Source: Anthoceros angustus (Eukaryota; Streptophyta; Anthocerotopsida; Anthocerotales; Anthocerotaceae). Taken from it: 64,000 bases of DNA. A model generated the notes under the pieces. It was not told the DNA's origin, searched no databases, and saw only the letters and a list, made by a program, of their open reading frames with translations. Position 1 is the first letter of the stretch. Each line of letters starts with the position of its first letter. The stretch spans positions 1 to 64,000 of the forward strand of contig VJWM01000106.1 of NCBI GenBank assembly GCA_010909165.1, written 5' to 3'. Made by a program: the position numbers and the translations under genes. This document shows positions 10,876 to 22,622 of this stretch, in pieces.

Positions 10876-11510
10876 ATGTATGGGGTGTGATAGTTCCAGT
10901 GTTGTTATGCTTGTGGCATGTCAGAAAGTGCTGGTTACGACATTTGTTGTTGAAGGTCCGGAATTGAGAAGTTCGGGTTGCAATCTTCCAGTGCCTTAGT
11001 CACATTATGTACCTATCCCGGCGGTGGCAAACTGAAGATGAGGCCCACAAAATGCTGCAACAAGTGTATGTAGATTTTGGAGACAGCACTCCGAGTTTCA
11101 TTGAGTATTTCAAGAAACAATGGCACATTGTGCTTCCCTTATGGGTAAAGGGTATCAGAACTATGAGGCACGCAGGCCAAGATTGTAACTATGCTATCGA
11201 AGCTTGGCATGGGTTTTTGAAGTCTTTGTTGTGCCATGATTTTGTTAGGCTGTGAGGAAGACGGTTGGATTGGTTGCTCTATACTCTCGTGGAAACAGTA
11301 AGCAAAATCTATTGGTATAAGCATTTCACAAAGGAGCATGGATTCAGGTACAATGCAAGGGAAGCAACAATCGTGGACAATGCAATCTTGGGTTTCCAAT
11401 CCATTCCCGACTCAGCTATCACATTACCAACCACAATTGATGGACCAACTTTTAACACGATAATTTTTGAAGGGGGGGATATACTGACCCCCTTCGGCCG
11501 AGACAGCACC
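10876..11510 (+). pseudogene. SWIM/MULE-related transposase-like protein, C-terminal fragment
   Basis: Plus-strand frames carry, in order, LLCLWHVRKCWLRHL, then TEDEAHKMLQQVYVDFGD, LWVKGIRTMRHAGQDCNYAI with EAWHGFLK, and RLDWLLYTLVETVSKIYWYK. This is the layout I know from plant proteins related to Mutator-type transposases that end in a SWIM zinc finger. A stop after FVRL (11253-11255) and an indel split the fragment, and the expected Cys/His finger is not visible after 11510. The N-terminal part with the DDE core is missing. Probably a dead element or domesticated-gene copy. Confidence 0.5.
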
Positions 11511-12297
11511 CCCTTGTCACGAAGAACACCTTTCCTAGAACAGCATATGTGCCCTACTTTGATAATGCACACACCCTTTCGAGGTCATATCTGATAAAAG
11601 ATGCACTTTCAAGTCTACACCCGAGAACTGGAGCACAATAGGGTGTGGGCCCGTCTTTTGTAGAATGCATAGAGGGCTGCCATTTTCATATGTTTATTAC
11701 AACCGAAAACTTTTACTTTCAAGTGGTGGAACACAATGAAAACAATCTTGTACTAGCGGAGTCTTATTTCAATGGTCGTGAGAACATTGCAACAAACAAC
11801 CGCTAAAGGAAGAAGTGGTCATCGATCGACAATAGTCATTCAAGAGTGCGGCCCGACGACTCATCCATGCCTTGCGCCAACCGAGTCACCACCGCCATAT
11901 TCGGAGGCGGTCCATATCCTCCGCCTCGTTGTCGCTCTCTCCATTGCTTGCTCCTTCAATAGTACCATTCTTGGGCTCGTCGACGGTGTCGCCACACAAA
12001 GATCTAGCATCCGGCCGACCCTCATCCAAAAGGTCGCCACCGTGGTCTTCAACCTTCCGCACTCAATGCAACCACTTGGGCTTTAAGGCAATGCCAGCGT
12101 CCTTAAAATGAACAAAGTTAGTTGCCCATGCGCCCATGCAAGCATCCTTAAAATCAACAAAATTGAGTTGTTAGGAAGATACGGGTTTGAACACGCAACC
12201 TATTCATTACTACACTTATTTCCCAAACACTTGACCAACAATCCCAAGTTGCAACTCTTGAGGCTAAATATTTTCTTGAAGACAGCCTATGAGGATG
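11511..12297 (+). other. No recognisable gene
   Basis: Short frames on both strands (up to 104 codons at 11772-12086) without domains. A near-repeat gcgtccttaaaatgaacaaa / gcatccttaaaatcaacaaa lies at about 12090-12165. Confidence 0.35.
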
Positions 12298-12615
12298 GGC
12301 GCCGGCCGGCGCCCATGGGTGGCAGTGTGCTAGGGGCGCCGGGCCAGCCATGGCGGCGTGTGGGGGCGGCCGGCCGGCGCAGTGTGCTAGGGGAGCGCCG
12401 GCGGCGGTGCCCATGGGCGGTGTGCTAGGGGAGGCGCCGGCGGCGCGCCATGGGCGGTGTGCTAGGGGAGGCCCGGCCGGCGGCGCCATGGGCGGTGTGC
12501 TAGGGGCGCCGTGGCGGCCCAGCCGCGGCGGGCGTGTTGGCGCGTGGCGGCATGGGCGGTGTGCTAGGGGCGGCCCGGCGCCATGGGCGGTGTGCTAGGG
12601 GGCGGCCGGCGCGCC
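12298..12615 (+). repeat. GC-rich minisatellite
   Basis: About eight imperfect copies of a 30-50-bp unit with the core catgggcggtgtgctagggg separated by GGCGCC/GGCCGG-rich spacers. All three frames are open on both strands, giving Gly/Ala/Arg/Pro-rich shadow ORFs which I do not call as genes. The many GGCCGGC and GGCGCC palindromes make it structure-prone. Confidence 0.85.
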
Positions 12616-13108
12616 AAGCGAGATCTTGGGAGGCGGCCGGTCGGCGGCGCCCTCCTATCCGGTGCATCGGGTGAAGCTAGGGGGACAAGAAGGAGCGGGT
12701 ATCCTATCACCGATGGAAGGTGTGGCCCATTTGCGGGAAGGGTTAAAAGATTTGCGTCCATAAGTGTTGTTGAAGAGTACAAGTGGTGGGAAGCCTTTTG
12801 GGTGGACGGAAGGAGATTGCTATCATTGTGGAGAATAACATTGGGCTAGTGCTACGGCGTCCTTGGAAGTGGTTTTCACGTGTAGAAGTGGATCATCTGA
12901 CTGACCACTTCAAGTGCGGATGAAGCTTTGCTAGATGAGGCATTATTGAGGACCTCCACGTGATATGTACTTGGGGCATATCAAAATGCGGGAAGGCAAG
13001 CTGGGAAATGGCACGGATGAATGGGGACATAGCAATCCGAGAGGGATGTTTACGGCGGTGCCGTGCAATACGGACGCATACTAGGCCATTACGGATTGGG
13101 AGGTCATT
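12616..13108 (+). other. No assignable gene; short protein-like frame
   Basis: A frame ending at 12847-12849 reads FASISVVEEYKWWEAFWVDG, Trp-rich and protein-like, but its upstream part lies in the minisatellite. No family recognised. Confidence 0.25.
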
Positions 13109-14159
13109 GGCGTGAAGCTAAGCACCACGACCTCACTTTCTTATCCAGTATCGGACCGAGCACATAGATGCGTATGAAGGGAGATATGCGAGGAATACAT
13201 AGTCACCGGTGGTAACCCATCGGTCCAATGCCGAGGAAAAAGGGAATAAGGTCCATTACCTAAAAACATACGGAGGTATTTGTAGATGAAAGCAGTCATC
13301 ACTGTATTATGGGTTTGTGTTGAGCATAGGAAACATGTCATGTCACGGTGGACAAAAGCGATAAGGGATAAGCTCTGCGAGTTGCGTGGCTTCATACAAC
13401 TGCGAGTCAAAGTGCGCGAAGATAGTGATGACAATGCGGGAGAAAATTTGGACCAAGTGATGACGATGGATTGAACTCGGGATGAGTGGCGAAATCTCGT
13501 TTTCCGGGGTCCCGAGTTAATGTTGTAAGTCCGGTTCTTGATGTTTACGTTAGGAATATACATAGTGGCTTTTGTGGTGTCATAACAAAACCACATTTCC
13601 ATCCCAAAGCGAGTTCTGATCGTCCACGAGCAGCCTTCCTCACCGTTCCTACTTTGCATCATTCCCTAGGTTCGAGTTTGCGACCACCATTCGACACAAA
13701 CATTCTTTGGATGGAAAGTAGTAACTTTCTTGGGTGACACCCTTTTTTATGTTTTCATAATGCCTTCAAAAGCATTTTAGGGCCCATCAAAACCCCCCTT
13801 AGATTATTTGCGGAAAACCCCTTGAGATTATTAACCCCTTCAAAATTATCGTGTTTTTGTAAGAGTTGTATTGATCGGACGTTGATCTATACCATCTTCA
13901 AGTGCAGTTGACTTCTTGTAATTGTCCCAGGCACTGTGGTTTCTCTTTGCAAGCACCAAGCTAAGATATTACACCTCAAAGGGAACCGTATCCACACCGA
14001 CACTACTAGGGAGGGGTGTACAAAACCTTTGCAAATCCCCCAATCTTTACAAGCGTCTAAACACCTCCGTTGTAAATTGGTTTGAGTTTGATGTGGCAAG
14101 TTTTAAGACTCGGTTTTAGCGGGGTTTCTAGTTGGATGATGTGGCACTCTTTTGGGTGC

Positions 14160-14880
14160 TCATTTACAACAACGGATTGATGACGTGGCTCCCACGTTGT
14201 AGATTACGTTGTAAAAGCTTTTTCAAAATTTGATCTTTATTTTTCTAAAATCTTTATTAACATCACTAATCACAAAAATATGATTGGAAGCCATTTACAA
14301 TAGATGTGATGACGTGGCTCCTTGTTGTAGATTACGTTAAAAGCCTTTTCTCAAAATTTGTTCTTTATTTCTTCAAAACTCTTTGTTATTATTATTAACC
14401 ACAAAAATATGATTGGAAGCCATTTACAAAGATGCATGACGTGGCTCCTTGTTGTAGATTACGTTGTAAAAGCCTTTTCTCAAAATTTGTTCTTTATTTC
14501 TTCAAAACTCTTTATTATTATTATTAATCACAAAAATATGATTGGAGGCCATTTACAACAGCGATTGATGACATGGCTCCCTTGTTGTAGATTACGTTGT
14601 AAAACATTTTTCTCAAAATGTGTTCTTTATTTGTTTAACTCTTTATTATTATTATTAATCACAAAAATATGATAGGAGGCCATTTACAACAGCGATTGAT
14701 GACATGGCTCCCTTGTTGTAGATTACGTTGTAAAGTAATTTTCTCAAAATGTGTTCTTTATTTTTTAAACTCTTTATTATTGTTATTAATCACAAAAATA
14801 TGATAGGAGGCCATTTACAAGATTGATGACGTGATTCCCTTGTTGTAGATTATTGTAAAGCATTTTTCTTCAAAATGTGA
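14160..14880 (+). repeat. CACTA subterminal satellite, about 120-bp units
   Basis: About six tandem units of roughly 120 bp, each with gacgtggctcc, ttgttgtagattacgttgta, a T-rich stretch (ttctttattt), ttattaatcacaaaaatatg and ggaggccatttacaa. The array recurs at 16530-17215 and, inverted, at 50222-50830. Confidence 0.85.
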
Positions 14881-15179
14881 GGCGGGAGGCTATTTTAAAT
14901 TTGATTGGGGTTATTTTGTGGGGGCATGATGAACGTCCATTCAAGAGTACGGAGGCGTGCCACTCGGCTGACTCCATTAATCCCAGCCCTTACACACACC
15001 CGGCATGGAGAGGGAAAAAGTTGAGAGGGGCTGCTAGTGCTCTAATACTAGTACGTCACGCTCTTTAGCATTTTCTTTAGTGTTCTTATTGGCGGTACCA
15101 CCTCTATGCCCACAAGCAAGCGCCGCGCCTGCGATGGTACATGTTCGTATACATGCTTATTTCGCAGGGGCCATTGTAT

Positions 15180-15485
15180 GGCCAGCCATTGTCGGGCGTT
15201 AGCCACCGTTAGCGTTAATTGGGTGCCATTGTTGGGCGTTGGGCACCATTGTCGCTTAATCGGCGCCATTGTTAGGCGCCATTGGGGCCATTGTTAGCGC
15301 CATTGTTGGGCGTTAATTGGGCGCCATTGTTGGGTGTTGGCGCCATTGTTGGCGCCATTGTTGGCGTTAATTGGGCCATAGCGTTAATTGTTACGCCATT
15401 GTTGGGCTATTTGCCATTGTATGGCGCCATTGTTGTTAGGCGCCATTGTTGGGCCATTGTTGTTAGGCGCCATTATTATTGGGTG
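15180..15485 (+). repeat. GGCGCC minisatellite, copy 1
   Basis: Imperfect tandem units of about 24-35 bp built from ggcgccattgttgggcgtta and attgggcgccattgttgg. Same array type at 17505-18310, 20123-20845 and inverted at 49258-49910. Confidence 0.85.
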
Positions 15486-16363
15486 TTGGCGTGAAGCTAA
15501 CGCACCACGACCTCACTTTCTTATCCATCGGACCGAGCACATAGATGCGTATGAAGGGAGATATGTGCGGGGAATACATAGTCCGAGTGGTAACCCATCC
15601 GGTCCAATCTTAGGAAAAAGGGAATAAGGTCCATTACCTAAAAACATACGAGGTATTTGTGAATGAAAGCAGTCATCGTATTATGGGTTTGTGTTGAGCG
15701 CGGAAACATCGTCAGCGGTGGACAAAAGCGATAAGGGATAAGCTCTGCGAGTTGCGTGGCTTCATACAACTGCGAGTCAAAGTGTCGTGAAGATAGTGAT
15801 GACAATGGAGGAAAGTGGACCAAGTGATGACGATGGATTGAACTCGGGGATGAGTGGGAAATCTCGTTTTCCGGGGTCCCGAGTTAATGTTGTAAGTCCG
15901 TTCTTGATGTTTACGTGTTGAAATACCTGTCGTGGCTTTTGTGGTGTCATAACAAAACCACATTTCCATCCCAGTTCTGATCGTCGGCGAGCGGCCTTCC
16001 TCACCGTTCCTACTTTGCATCATTCCCTAGGTTCGAGTTTGCGACCACCATTCGACACAAACATTCTTTGGATGGAAAGTAGTAACTTTCTTTGGTGACA
16101 CCCTTTTTCGGTTTTCCAATGCCTTCAAAACTTTAGGGCCCATCAAAACCCCTTCGAGATTATTTGCGGAAAACCCCTTGAGATTATTAACCCCTTCAAA
16201 AATTATCGTGTTTTTGTAAAGAGTTATCTTTAATCGGACGTTGATCTATACCATCTTCAACAGTGGCAGTTGGACTTCTTTATGGTGTCCCGGAGGCACT
16301 CGGGGTTTCTTTTGCAAGCACCAAGCCAAGATATTACACCTCAAGGGGCTGGTATCCACACGA

Positions 16364-16380
16364 CACTACTAGAGAGGGTG
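16364..16380 (+). repeat. Second CACTA left terminus
   Basis: CACTACTAGAGAGGGTG, preceded by CGA as at 14001. It is the duplicate of the 14001 end within the tandem duplication. Confidence 0.6.
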
Positions 16381-16529
16381 TATTACAAACCCCTTTGCAA
16401 ATCCCAATCTTTAACGTCTAAACACCTCCGTTGTAAATTGGTTTTGAGTTTCGATGTGGCAAGTTTTAAGACTCGGTTTACAGGGGTTTCTAGTTGGATG
16501 ATGTGGCACTCTTTTGGGTGCTCATTTAC

Positions 16530-17215
16530 AACAACGGATTGATGGCGTGGCTCCCACGTTGTAGATTACGTTGTAAAAGCTTTTTTTGATCTTTATTTTC
16601 TAAAATCTTTATTAACATCACTAATCACAAAAATATGATTGGAAGCCATTTACATATGTGATACGTGGCTCCTTGTTGTAGATTACGTTGTAAAAGCCTT
16701 TTTCTCAAAATTTGTTCTTTATTTTTCTAAAAACTTTTGTTATTATTATTAATCACAAAAATATGATTGGAAGCCATTTACAACAGCATGCGATGACGTG
16801 GCTCCCTTGTTGTAGATTACGTTGTAAAAGCCTTTTTCTCAAAATTTGTTCTTTATTTCTTCAAAACTCTTTATTATTATTATTAATCACAAAAATATGA
16901 TTGGAGGCCATTTACAGCGATTGATGACATGGCTGTTGTAGATTACGTTGTAAAACATTTTTCTCAAAATGTGTTCTTTATTTGTTTAACTCTTTATTAT
17001 TATTATTAATCACAAAAATATGATAGGAGGCCATTTACAACGATTGATGACATGGCTTCCTTGTTGTAGATTACGTTGTAAAGTAATTTTCTCAAAATGT
17101 GTTCTTTATTTTTTAAACTCTTTATTATTATTAATCACAAAAATATGATAGGAGGCCATTTACAACGATTGATGACGTGATTCCCTTGTTGTAGATTACG
17201 TTGTAAAGCATTTTT
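16530..17215 (+). repeat. CACTA subterminal satellite, second copy
   Basis: Same 120-bp unit array as 14160-14880, aligned copy by copy with small indels. Confidence 0.85.
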
Positions 17216-17504
17216 CTTCAAAATGTGAGGCGGGAGGGCTATTTTAAATTTGATTGGGGTTATTTTGTGGGGGCATGATGAGCCGTCCATTCAAAATGCG
17301 AGGCGTGCCACTCGGCTTCGCACTCCATTAATCCCGGCCCTTACACGATCATGGAGAGGGAAAAAGTTGAGAGGGGCCGCTAGTGCTCTAATACTAATTC
17401 ACGCTCTTTAGCATTTTCTTTAGTGTTCTTATTGTGGCGGTACCACCTCTATGCCCACAAGCAAAGTGCCCGATGGTACATGTTCGTACATGCTTACCTT
17501 TCGC

Positions 17505-18310
17505 GAGCCATTGTATGGCCAGCCATTGTCGGGCGTTGGCGCCCTTTGGCGTTAATTGGGTGCCATTGTTGGGCGTTGGGCACCATTGTCGGCGTTATGG
17601 CGGGCGCCATTGTTAGGCGTTAATTGGCGCCATTGTTGGGCGTTAGGCGCCATTGTTGGGCGTTAATTGGCGCCATTGTTGGGCGTGTTGGCGCCATTGT
17701 TGGGTGTTGGCGCCATTGTTGGGCGTTAATTGGGCGCCATTGTTGTTGGGCGTTAGCGCCATTGTTGGGCGTTATTGTTGGGCACCATTGTTGGCGCCAT
17801 TGTTGGGCATTAATTGGGCGCCATTGTTGGGCGTTAGGCGCCATTATTATTGGGTTATTTGGGCACCATTTGTAGCCAGCCATTGTCGGGCATTGGGCGC
17901 CATTGTTGGGCATTATGGGCGCCATTGGGCATTAGGCGCCATTGTTGGGCATTGGCGCCATGGTGGGCATTGGGCGCCATTGTTAGGGTTGGGCGCCATT
18001 ATTGTTGGGCGTTGGGCACCATCGAATGGCAAGCCATTGTCGGGCGTTGGGCGCCATTGTATGGCAAGCCATTGACGGGTGCCATAGTTAGGCATTAATT
18101 AGGCGCCATTATTGTTGGGCGTTGGGCACCTTTGAATGGCAAGCCATTGTCGGGCGTTGGGCGCCATTGTATGACAAGCCATTGACAGGCGCCATAGTTA
18201 GGCATTAATTGGGCGCCATTATTGTTGGGCGTTGGGCACCATTGAATGACAAGCCATTGTTGGGCGTTGGGCGCCATTGTATGACAAGCCATTGACGGGC
18301 CCTGGGCACC
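17505..18310 (+). repeat. GGCGCC minisatellite, copy 2 (longest)
   Basis: About 30 imperfect units. Toward the right end the unit changes to a longer higher-order form of about 110 bp with atggcaagccattgtcgggc and ttaattgggcgccattattg, repeated about three times from 18000 to 18300. Open frames reading NNGAQ-type repeats on the minus strand are a by-product of the unit lengths. Confidence 0.85.
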
Positions 18311-18339
18311 ATTGTATAGCCGATCATATTTGTCGGGCG

Positions 18340-19280
18340 CAAGCACGGTTAACATTTCATCTTGGAAGGTTGATTATCTTTGTTTATCCAGAGAAAGGCT
18401 AGACAAGCTATAGCTTGGCATGGTTACTCTTTGCTACCATTGGCAAAAGTACCCATGGAAATTGGATCACGATGACAAAGGCATTGTAAGGTGTACAAAT
18501 CAATTGGGAGTATGTTGAAAAGGGACTCATAATGCGAGTCCGCCTCATCGATACATGTTCGAGTTCCCACGTTCGCGTCTTGGAAATTTGAATCGGTGTA
18601 TATTAGTAAATAGATTGGGGGTTTAGATTTTGATGGGGAGGTGGCGGTTCCGCCTTTTTGGGAGCCATATGAAGTTCTAATGCTTCCATATAGTCTTTTA
18701 ATCATCTAGTTAGCCTTGGCTAGATTCGGATCTTCTTTGTAGTCACTCGTCTCGGCCGAATTTACTTTGTGATTAAACTTCTCTAGAAAATTCATGCCCT
18801 CATTACATTTCTTACTAGCAAAAGTATAGCATGTTTGAAAGCTCTAGGCGGTTCCTCGGAAAATCTCTGAAGATTACTTCAAGGATAAGTATGTCTTTGT
18901 AAGGTTGTAGCATATTGTAAAAAATCGTTGTAAATAGACCCACTTTACAACCTAGTTGCCGGACTACAACCTCCTAATAACAACCTATTTTACAACCTAG
19001 ATTACAAGGCAACACCACGTTGTAAATGGCGTTGTCATTTAGGTTGTAAAGCAGCCGAACGTTGTAAATGACGTTGTAAACGGCCACCGACACCTTACCC
19101 GTCCGGTTGGGTGGCGTGCCGCCCGTCGGCAACTTGATGACGTGGCAATCTTGCCTGCCACGTCAGCATTTTTACAACCTAGTTAAGCTGTCAGTTTACA
19201 AATGTGTAAATGCCCGTTTTTACAACGTGAGGTTGTAAATTACGTTGTAAAATGCGTTGTAAAACACCTGCGATTCTTGT
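18340..19280 (+). other. CACTA interior and right subterminal region; no gene
   Basis: 18340-18900 is unique apart from its copy at 20870-21410; no domain is visible. From 18900 to 19284 at least 12 TACAAC or GTTGTA motifs occur on both strands, typical of a CACTA end. GATGACGTGGCA and TGCCACGTCA near 19137-19167 form a short inverted repeat. Confidence 0.6.
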
Positions 19281-19284
19281 AGTG

Positions 19285-20013
19285 TGAGCTAGTTACAGCT
19301 ATGGCTAGAAGAGGACATGTCCATGTCTCTCCGCATTCTGTTGGACCAATACATATGCCTTGTGAACAGGTGGTGCGAGGAGGCGAATGTGCCTATTTTA
19401 CAACTCGTGAAGACAGATCATTTCCTACAGTACGCCATTTGGCAACGTGGAGCCACAAGTGAAGGCCGTTGCTTCATACCGAGCTTGGAAAACATATGGA
19501 AAGAAGTGTGGGAATGGTGCATCGATGCTTCCTTGCTCCAGCATACTCATGCAGCTCTATGTTATTTCTCCAAGTTAAATAGTTGTAGGCACAAAATGTG
19601 CCAATGGTGCAGGTCCACATTTTAAGGCGCCATTTACTCAAGTTGGACAATGGTGTGGAGATTCTTTGAAGAAGGAAAAAAAGTATTGTGGAGATAACTA
19701 CTTGGAAGCACAACATGAAGCCAAAGATGCTAGAGGTGTTGCACCAAGGTGCAAGTAGTTATCTTGAAGAGAGGGAAGGATGAGATTTGTGGCCATTTCA
19801 TGCTTTACTTGGCTATAAATTTTGTAAGATAGGTCATCGAGCCGGTTTCAAACTCATCATGTTTAGCTATCTTTATGCGAACTTGGATATTGATGTTCAT
19901 CAATTGCACGATGAACAATTTGTGCTCTCGAATTTCAAACTTTGAGTCGTGTTCCACACACGTTTACGGAATGAGCTATAGCTCATTCTAGCTCTAGACA
20001 AGCTTCAATTTAA
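19285..20013 (+). other. Flank between CACTA end and copia LTR; no assignable gene
   Basis: Repeated at 21855-22622 and in part at 24723-25107. A 102-codon frame (19317-19625) ends with CRHKMCQWC, a Cys/His-bearing tail, but copy 2 breaks the frame. No family recognised. The stretch ends with aatgagctatagctcatt, a perfect 18-bp palindrome at about 19970-19987. Confidence 0.35.
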
Positions 20014-20122
20014 TGTTAAGATAACAAGCTCATCACACTTAGGGTTGTATATATTTAATTTAGATTAAATATGTTTAGTTGAAGTGAAATAACATGACTC
20101 TAGGTCATGAGTATTTAAACAC
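20014..20122 (+). repeat. Truncated copia LTR
   Basis: Begins TGTTAAGATAACAAGCTC after caatttaa, as the complete LTRs at 22623, 25108 and 33936 do, and is cut at ...gtatttaaacac by the jump back into minisatellite. Confidence 0.8.
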
Positions 20123-20845
20123 GTTAATTGGGTGCCATTGTTGGGCGTTAGCCGAGGCGTTAGCGGGCCAATTGGCGTTAATTGGGCGCCATTGCGTTAA
20201 AGCGCCATTGTTGGGCGTTAATAGCGCCATTGTTGGGTGTTAGGCGCCATTGTTAATTTGGGCGCCATTGTTGGGCGTTAATTGGGCGCCATTGTTGGCG
20301 TTAAAGCGCCATTATTGGGCGTTATTTGGGCGCCATTGTTGAGCGCCATTGTTGGGCATTAATTGGCGCCATTGTTGGGCGTTAGGCGCCATTATTATTA
20401 GGCGTTATTTGGGCACCCATTGGCGGCCAATTGTTGGGCATTAGGCGCCATTGTTATTAGCGTTATTGGGCACCATCTGGCGCCATTGCGTTGGGCGCCA
20501 TAATTGGGCATTAGGCGCCATTGTTAGGCGTATTTAGGCGCCATTATTGTTGGGCGTTGGGCACCATCGAATGGCAAGCCATTGTCGGGCGTTGAGCGCC
20601 ATTGTATGTAGACATTGGACGGGTGCCATAGTTAGGCATTAATTAAGCGCCATTATTGTTGTTGGGCACCTTTGAATAGCAAGCCATTGGCGTTAGGCGC
20701 CATTGTAACCGAGCCATTGACGCCATGGTTAGGCATTAATTGGCGCCATGTTGTTGGGCGTTGGGCACCATTGAATGACAAGCCATTGTTGGGCGTTGGG
20801 CGCCATTGTATGACAAGCCATTGGGCCTGGGCACCATTGTATAGC
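20123..20845 (+). repeat. GGCGCC minisatellite, copy 3
   Basis: Same array as 17551-18310 with many small deletions. Unit lengths vary more than in copy 2. Confidence 0.85.
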
Positions 20846-21854
20846 CGATCATATTTGTCGGGTATGAGCGGTTAACATTTCATCTTGGAAGGTTGATTAT
20901 CTTTGTTTATCGAGGAGAAAGGCTAGACAAGCTATAGCTTGGCATGGTTACTTTCTTTGCCATTGGCAAAAGTACCCATGGAAATTGGATCAACGGTGAC
21001 AAAGGCATTGTAAGGTGTACAAATCAATTGGGAGTATGTTCGAAAAGGGACTCATAGTATGCAGTCCGCCTCATCATGTTCGAGTTCCCACGTTCGAGCG
21101 TCTTGGAAATTTGAATCGGTGTATATTAGTAAATAGATTGGGGGTTTAGATTTTGATGGGGAGGTGGCGGTTCGCCTTTTTGGAGCCATATGAAGTTCTA
21201 ATGCTTCCATATAGTCTTTTAATCATCTAGTTAGCCTTGGCTAGATTACGGATCTTTAGTCATGATCGCTCATCTGCATGACGAATTGACTTTGTGATTA
21301 AACTTCTCTAGAAAATTCATGCCTCATTACATTTCTTACTAGCAAAAAGTATGACATGTTTCGGAAAAGCTCTAGGCCGGTTCCTCGGAAAATCTACTGA
21401 GATTACTTCAAGGATAAGTATGTCTTTGTAAGGTCAGTTGGCAGCGATATTGTAAAATCGTTGTAATAAATAGACCCACTTTACAACCTAGTTAAAATTT
21501 GCCGGACTACAACCTCCTAATATGACCTATTTTACAACTAGATTACAAAGGCGACAGCTCACGCGTTGTAAATGGCGTTGTCATTTAGGTTGTAAGCGCA
21601 ACGGTTTAAGCGTTGTAAATAGCGTTTGGAACATAAAGCAGCTACCGGACACCGGAAGTCTGTTAGGTGATATCAAGCGTACGTGGCGGTCCGACAACTT
21701 GATGGACGATGGCAATTTTGCACGCCAACATTTTAACCTAGTTAGGTATTGTCGGTTTACAAATGTGTAAATACCCGTTTTCAGCACGTGAGGTTACTCC
21801 AGGTAAATTACGTTGTAAAATCGTTTATAAAACAACACTGCGATTCTTGTAGTG

Positions 21855-22622
21855 TGAGCTAGTTACGACTATGGCTAGAAGAGGACATGTCCATGTCTCT
21901 CGCGATTACATTGGACCTCAATACATATGCCTTGTGGAGCGAATGTGGTGCAATTTGAGGAGGCGATTGTGCAGGCCTATTTTCAACTCGAGGAAGACAA
22001 CTGAATCATTTCTCTGTTGTTTGCCATTTGGCAACGAGAGCCACAAGTGAGAGTAGTTGTTTCATACCGTAGCTTGGAAAACATATGGAAAGAAGTGTGG
22101 GAATGGTGCATGCGATGCTTCCTTGCTCCAAAGATACTCATGCAGACTTCTATGTTATTTCTCCAAGTTAAATAGTTGTAGGCACAAAATGTGCCAATGG
22201 TGCGAGTATCCACATTTTAAGGCGCCATTTACTCAAGTTGGACAATGGTATGGAGATTCTTTGAAGAGGAAAAGTATTGTGGAGATAACTACTTGGAAGC
22301 TCAGAACCACGGCGAAGCCAAAGATGCTAGAGGTGTTGCACCAAGGTGCTGAAAGTAGTTATCTTGAAGAGAGGAAGGATGAGATTTGTGGCCATTTCAT
22401 GCTTTACTTGGCTATAAATTTTGTAAGATAGGTCATGAAAAGCCGCTTTCAAACTCATCATGTTTAGCTATCTTTATGCGAACTTGATATTGATGTTCAT
22501 CGAATTGCCTGATGAACAATTTGTGCTCTCTGAATTTCAAACTTTGAGTACGTGTTCCACATACGTTTACACGGAATGAGCTATAGCTCATTCTGTAGCT
22601 CTCTAGACAAGCTTCAATTTAA
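21855..22622 (+). other. Second copy of the CACTA/copia flank
   Basis: Matches 19285-20013 with scattered indels; it follows a second CACTA right terminus ending at 21854 (cgattcttgtagtg, then TGA). The 124-codon frame at 22057-22431 aligns with the first copy but in a different frame structure. No gene called. Confidence 0.5.

Larger units (their letters stand above)
13109..15487 (+). repeat. Tandem duplication unit 1 (period about 2.38 kb)
   Basis: Sequence from ggcgtgaagctaagcaccac through a CACTA end, its subterminal repeats and a minisatellite recurs from 15488. The join is inside minisatellite sequence (ttggcgt) that also begins the unit (attggcgtgaag), a microhomology of about 6-8 bases. 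Both copies share a 13.3-13.7 kb / 15.66-16.06 kb stretch with no identifiable gene. Confidence 0.8.
14001..19284 (+). mobile_element. Non-autonomous CACTA (En/Spm) element with internal duplication
   Basis: It starts CACTACTAGGGAGGGG (14001) and ends CGATTCTTGTAGTG (19284), the inverted complement of CACTACAAGAATCG, so both ends have the CACTA signature. Next to each end lie many TACAAC/GTTGTA motifs, the kind of subterminal repeats that CACTA transposases bind. A second copy of the left end starts at 16364, produced by the 2.38-kb duplication; without it the element is 2.92 kb (16364-19284). The possible 3-bp target duplication is CGA on the left and TGA on the right, so not exact. It holds no transposase gene. 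Confidence 0.65.
17551..20122 (+). repeat. Tandem duplication unit 2 (period about 2.57 kb)
   Basis: Minisatellite, a unique 18.3-18.9 kb stretch, the CACTA right terminus (19284), the flank at 19285-20013 and the first 109 bases of a copia LTR are repeated from 20123 to about 22735. The join is within LTR sequence (gtatttaaacac) and returns into minisatellite (gttaattgggtgcc). Confidence 0.8.

Noticed and set aside
12298-12782. Gly/Ala/Pro-rich ORFs of 70-111 codons on both strands
   Set aside because: GC-rich minisatellite is open in all frames; no codon-level support.
17620-18355. Open frames with NNGAQ or PNNGAQL repeats on the minus strand (also 49339-49800 plus)
   Set aside because: They arise because repeat units lack stops in some frames; frames shift between units and no start or promoter context exists.
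15180-20845. Regularly repeated GGCGCC units looked at first like a CRISPR array
   Set aside because: Units are contiguous with no unique spacers, lengths vary, context is plant CACTA DNA, and no cas genes exist. It is a minisatellite.
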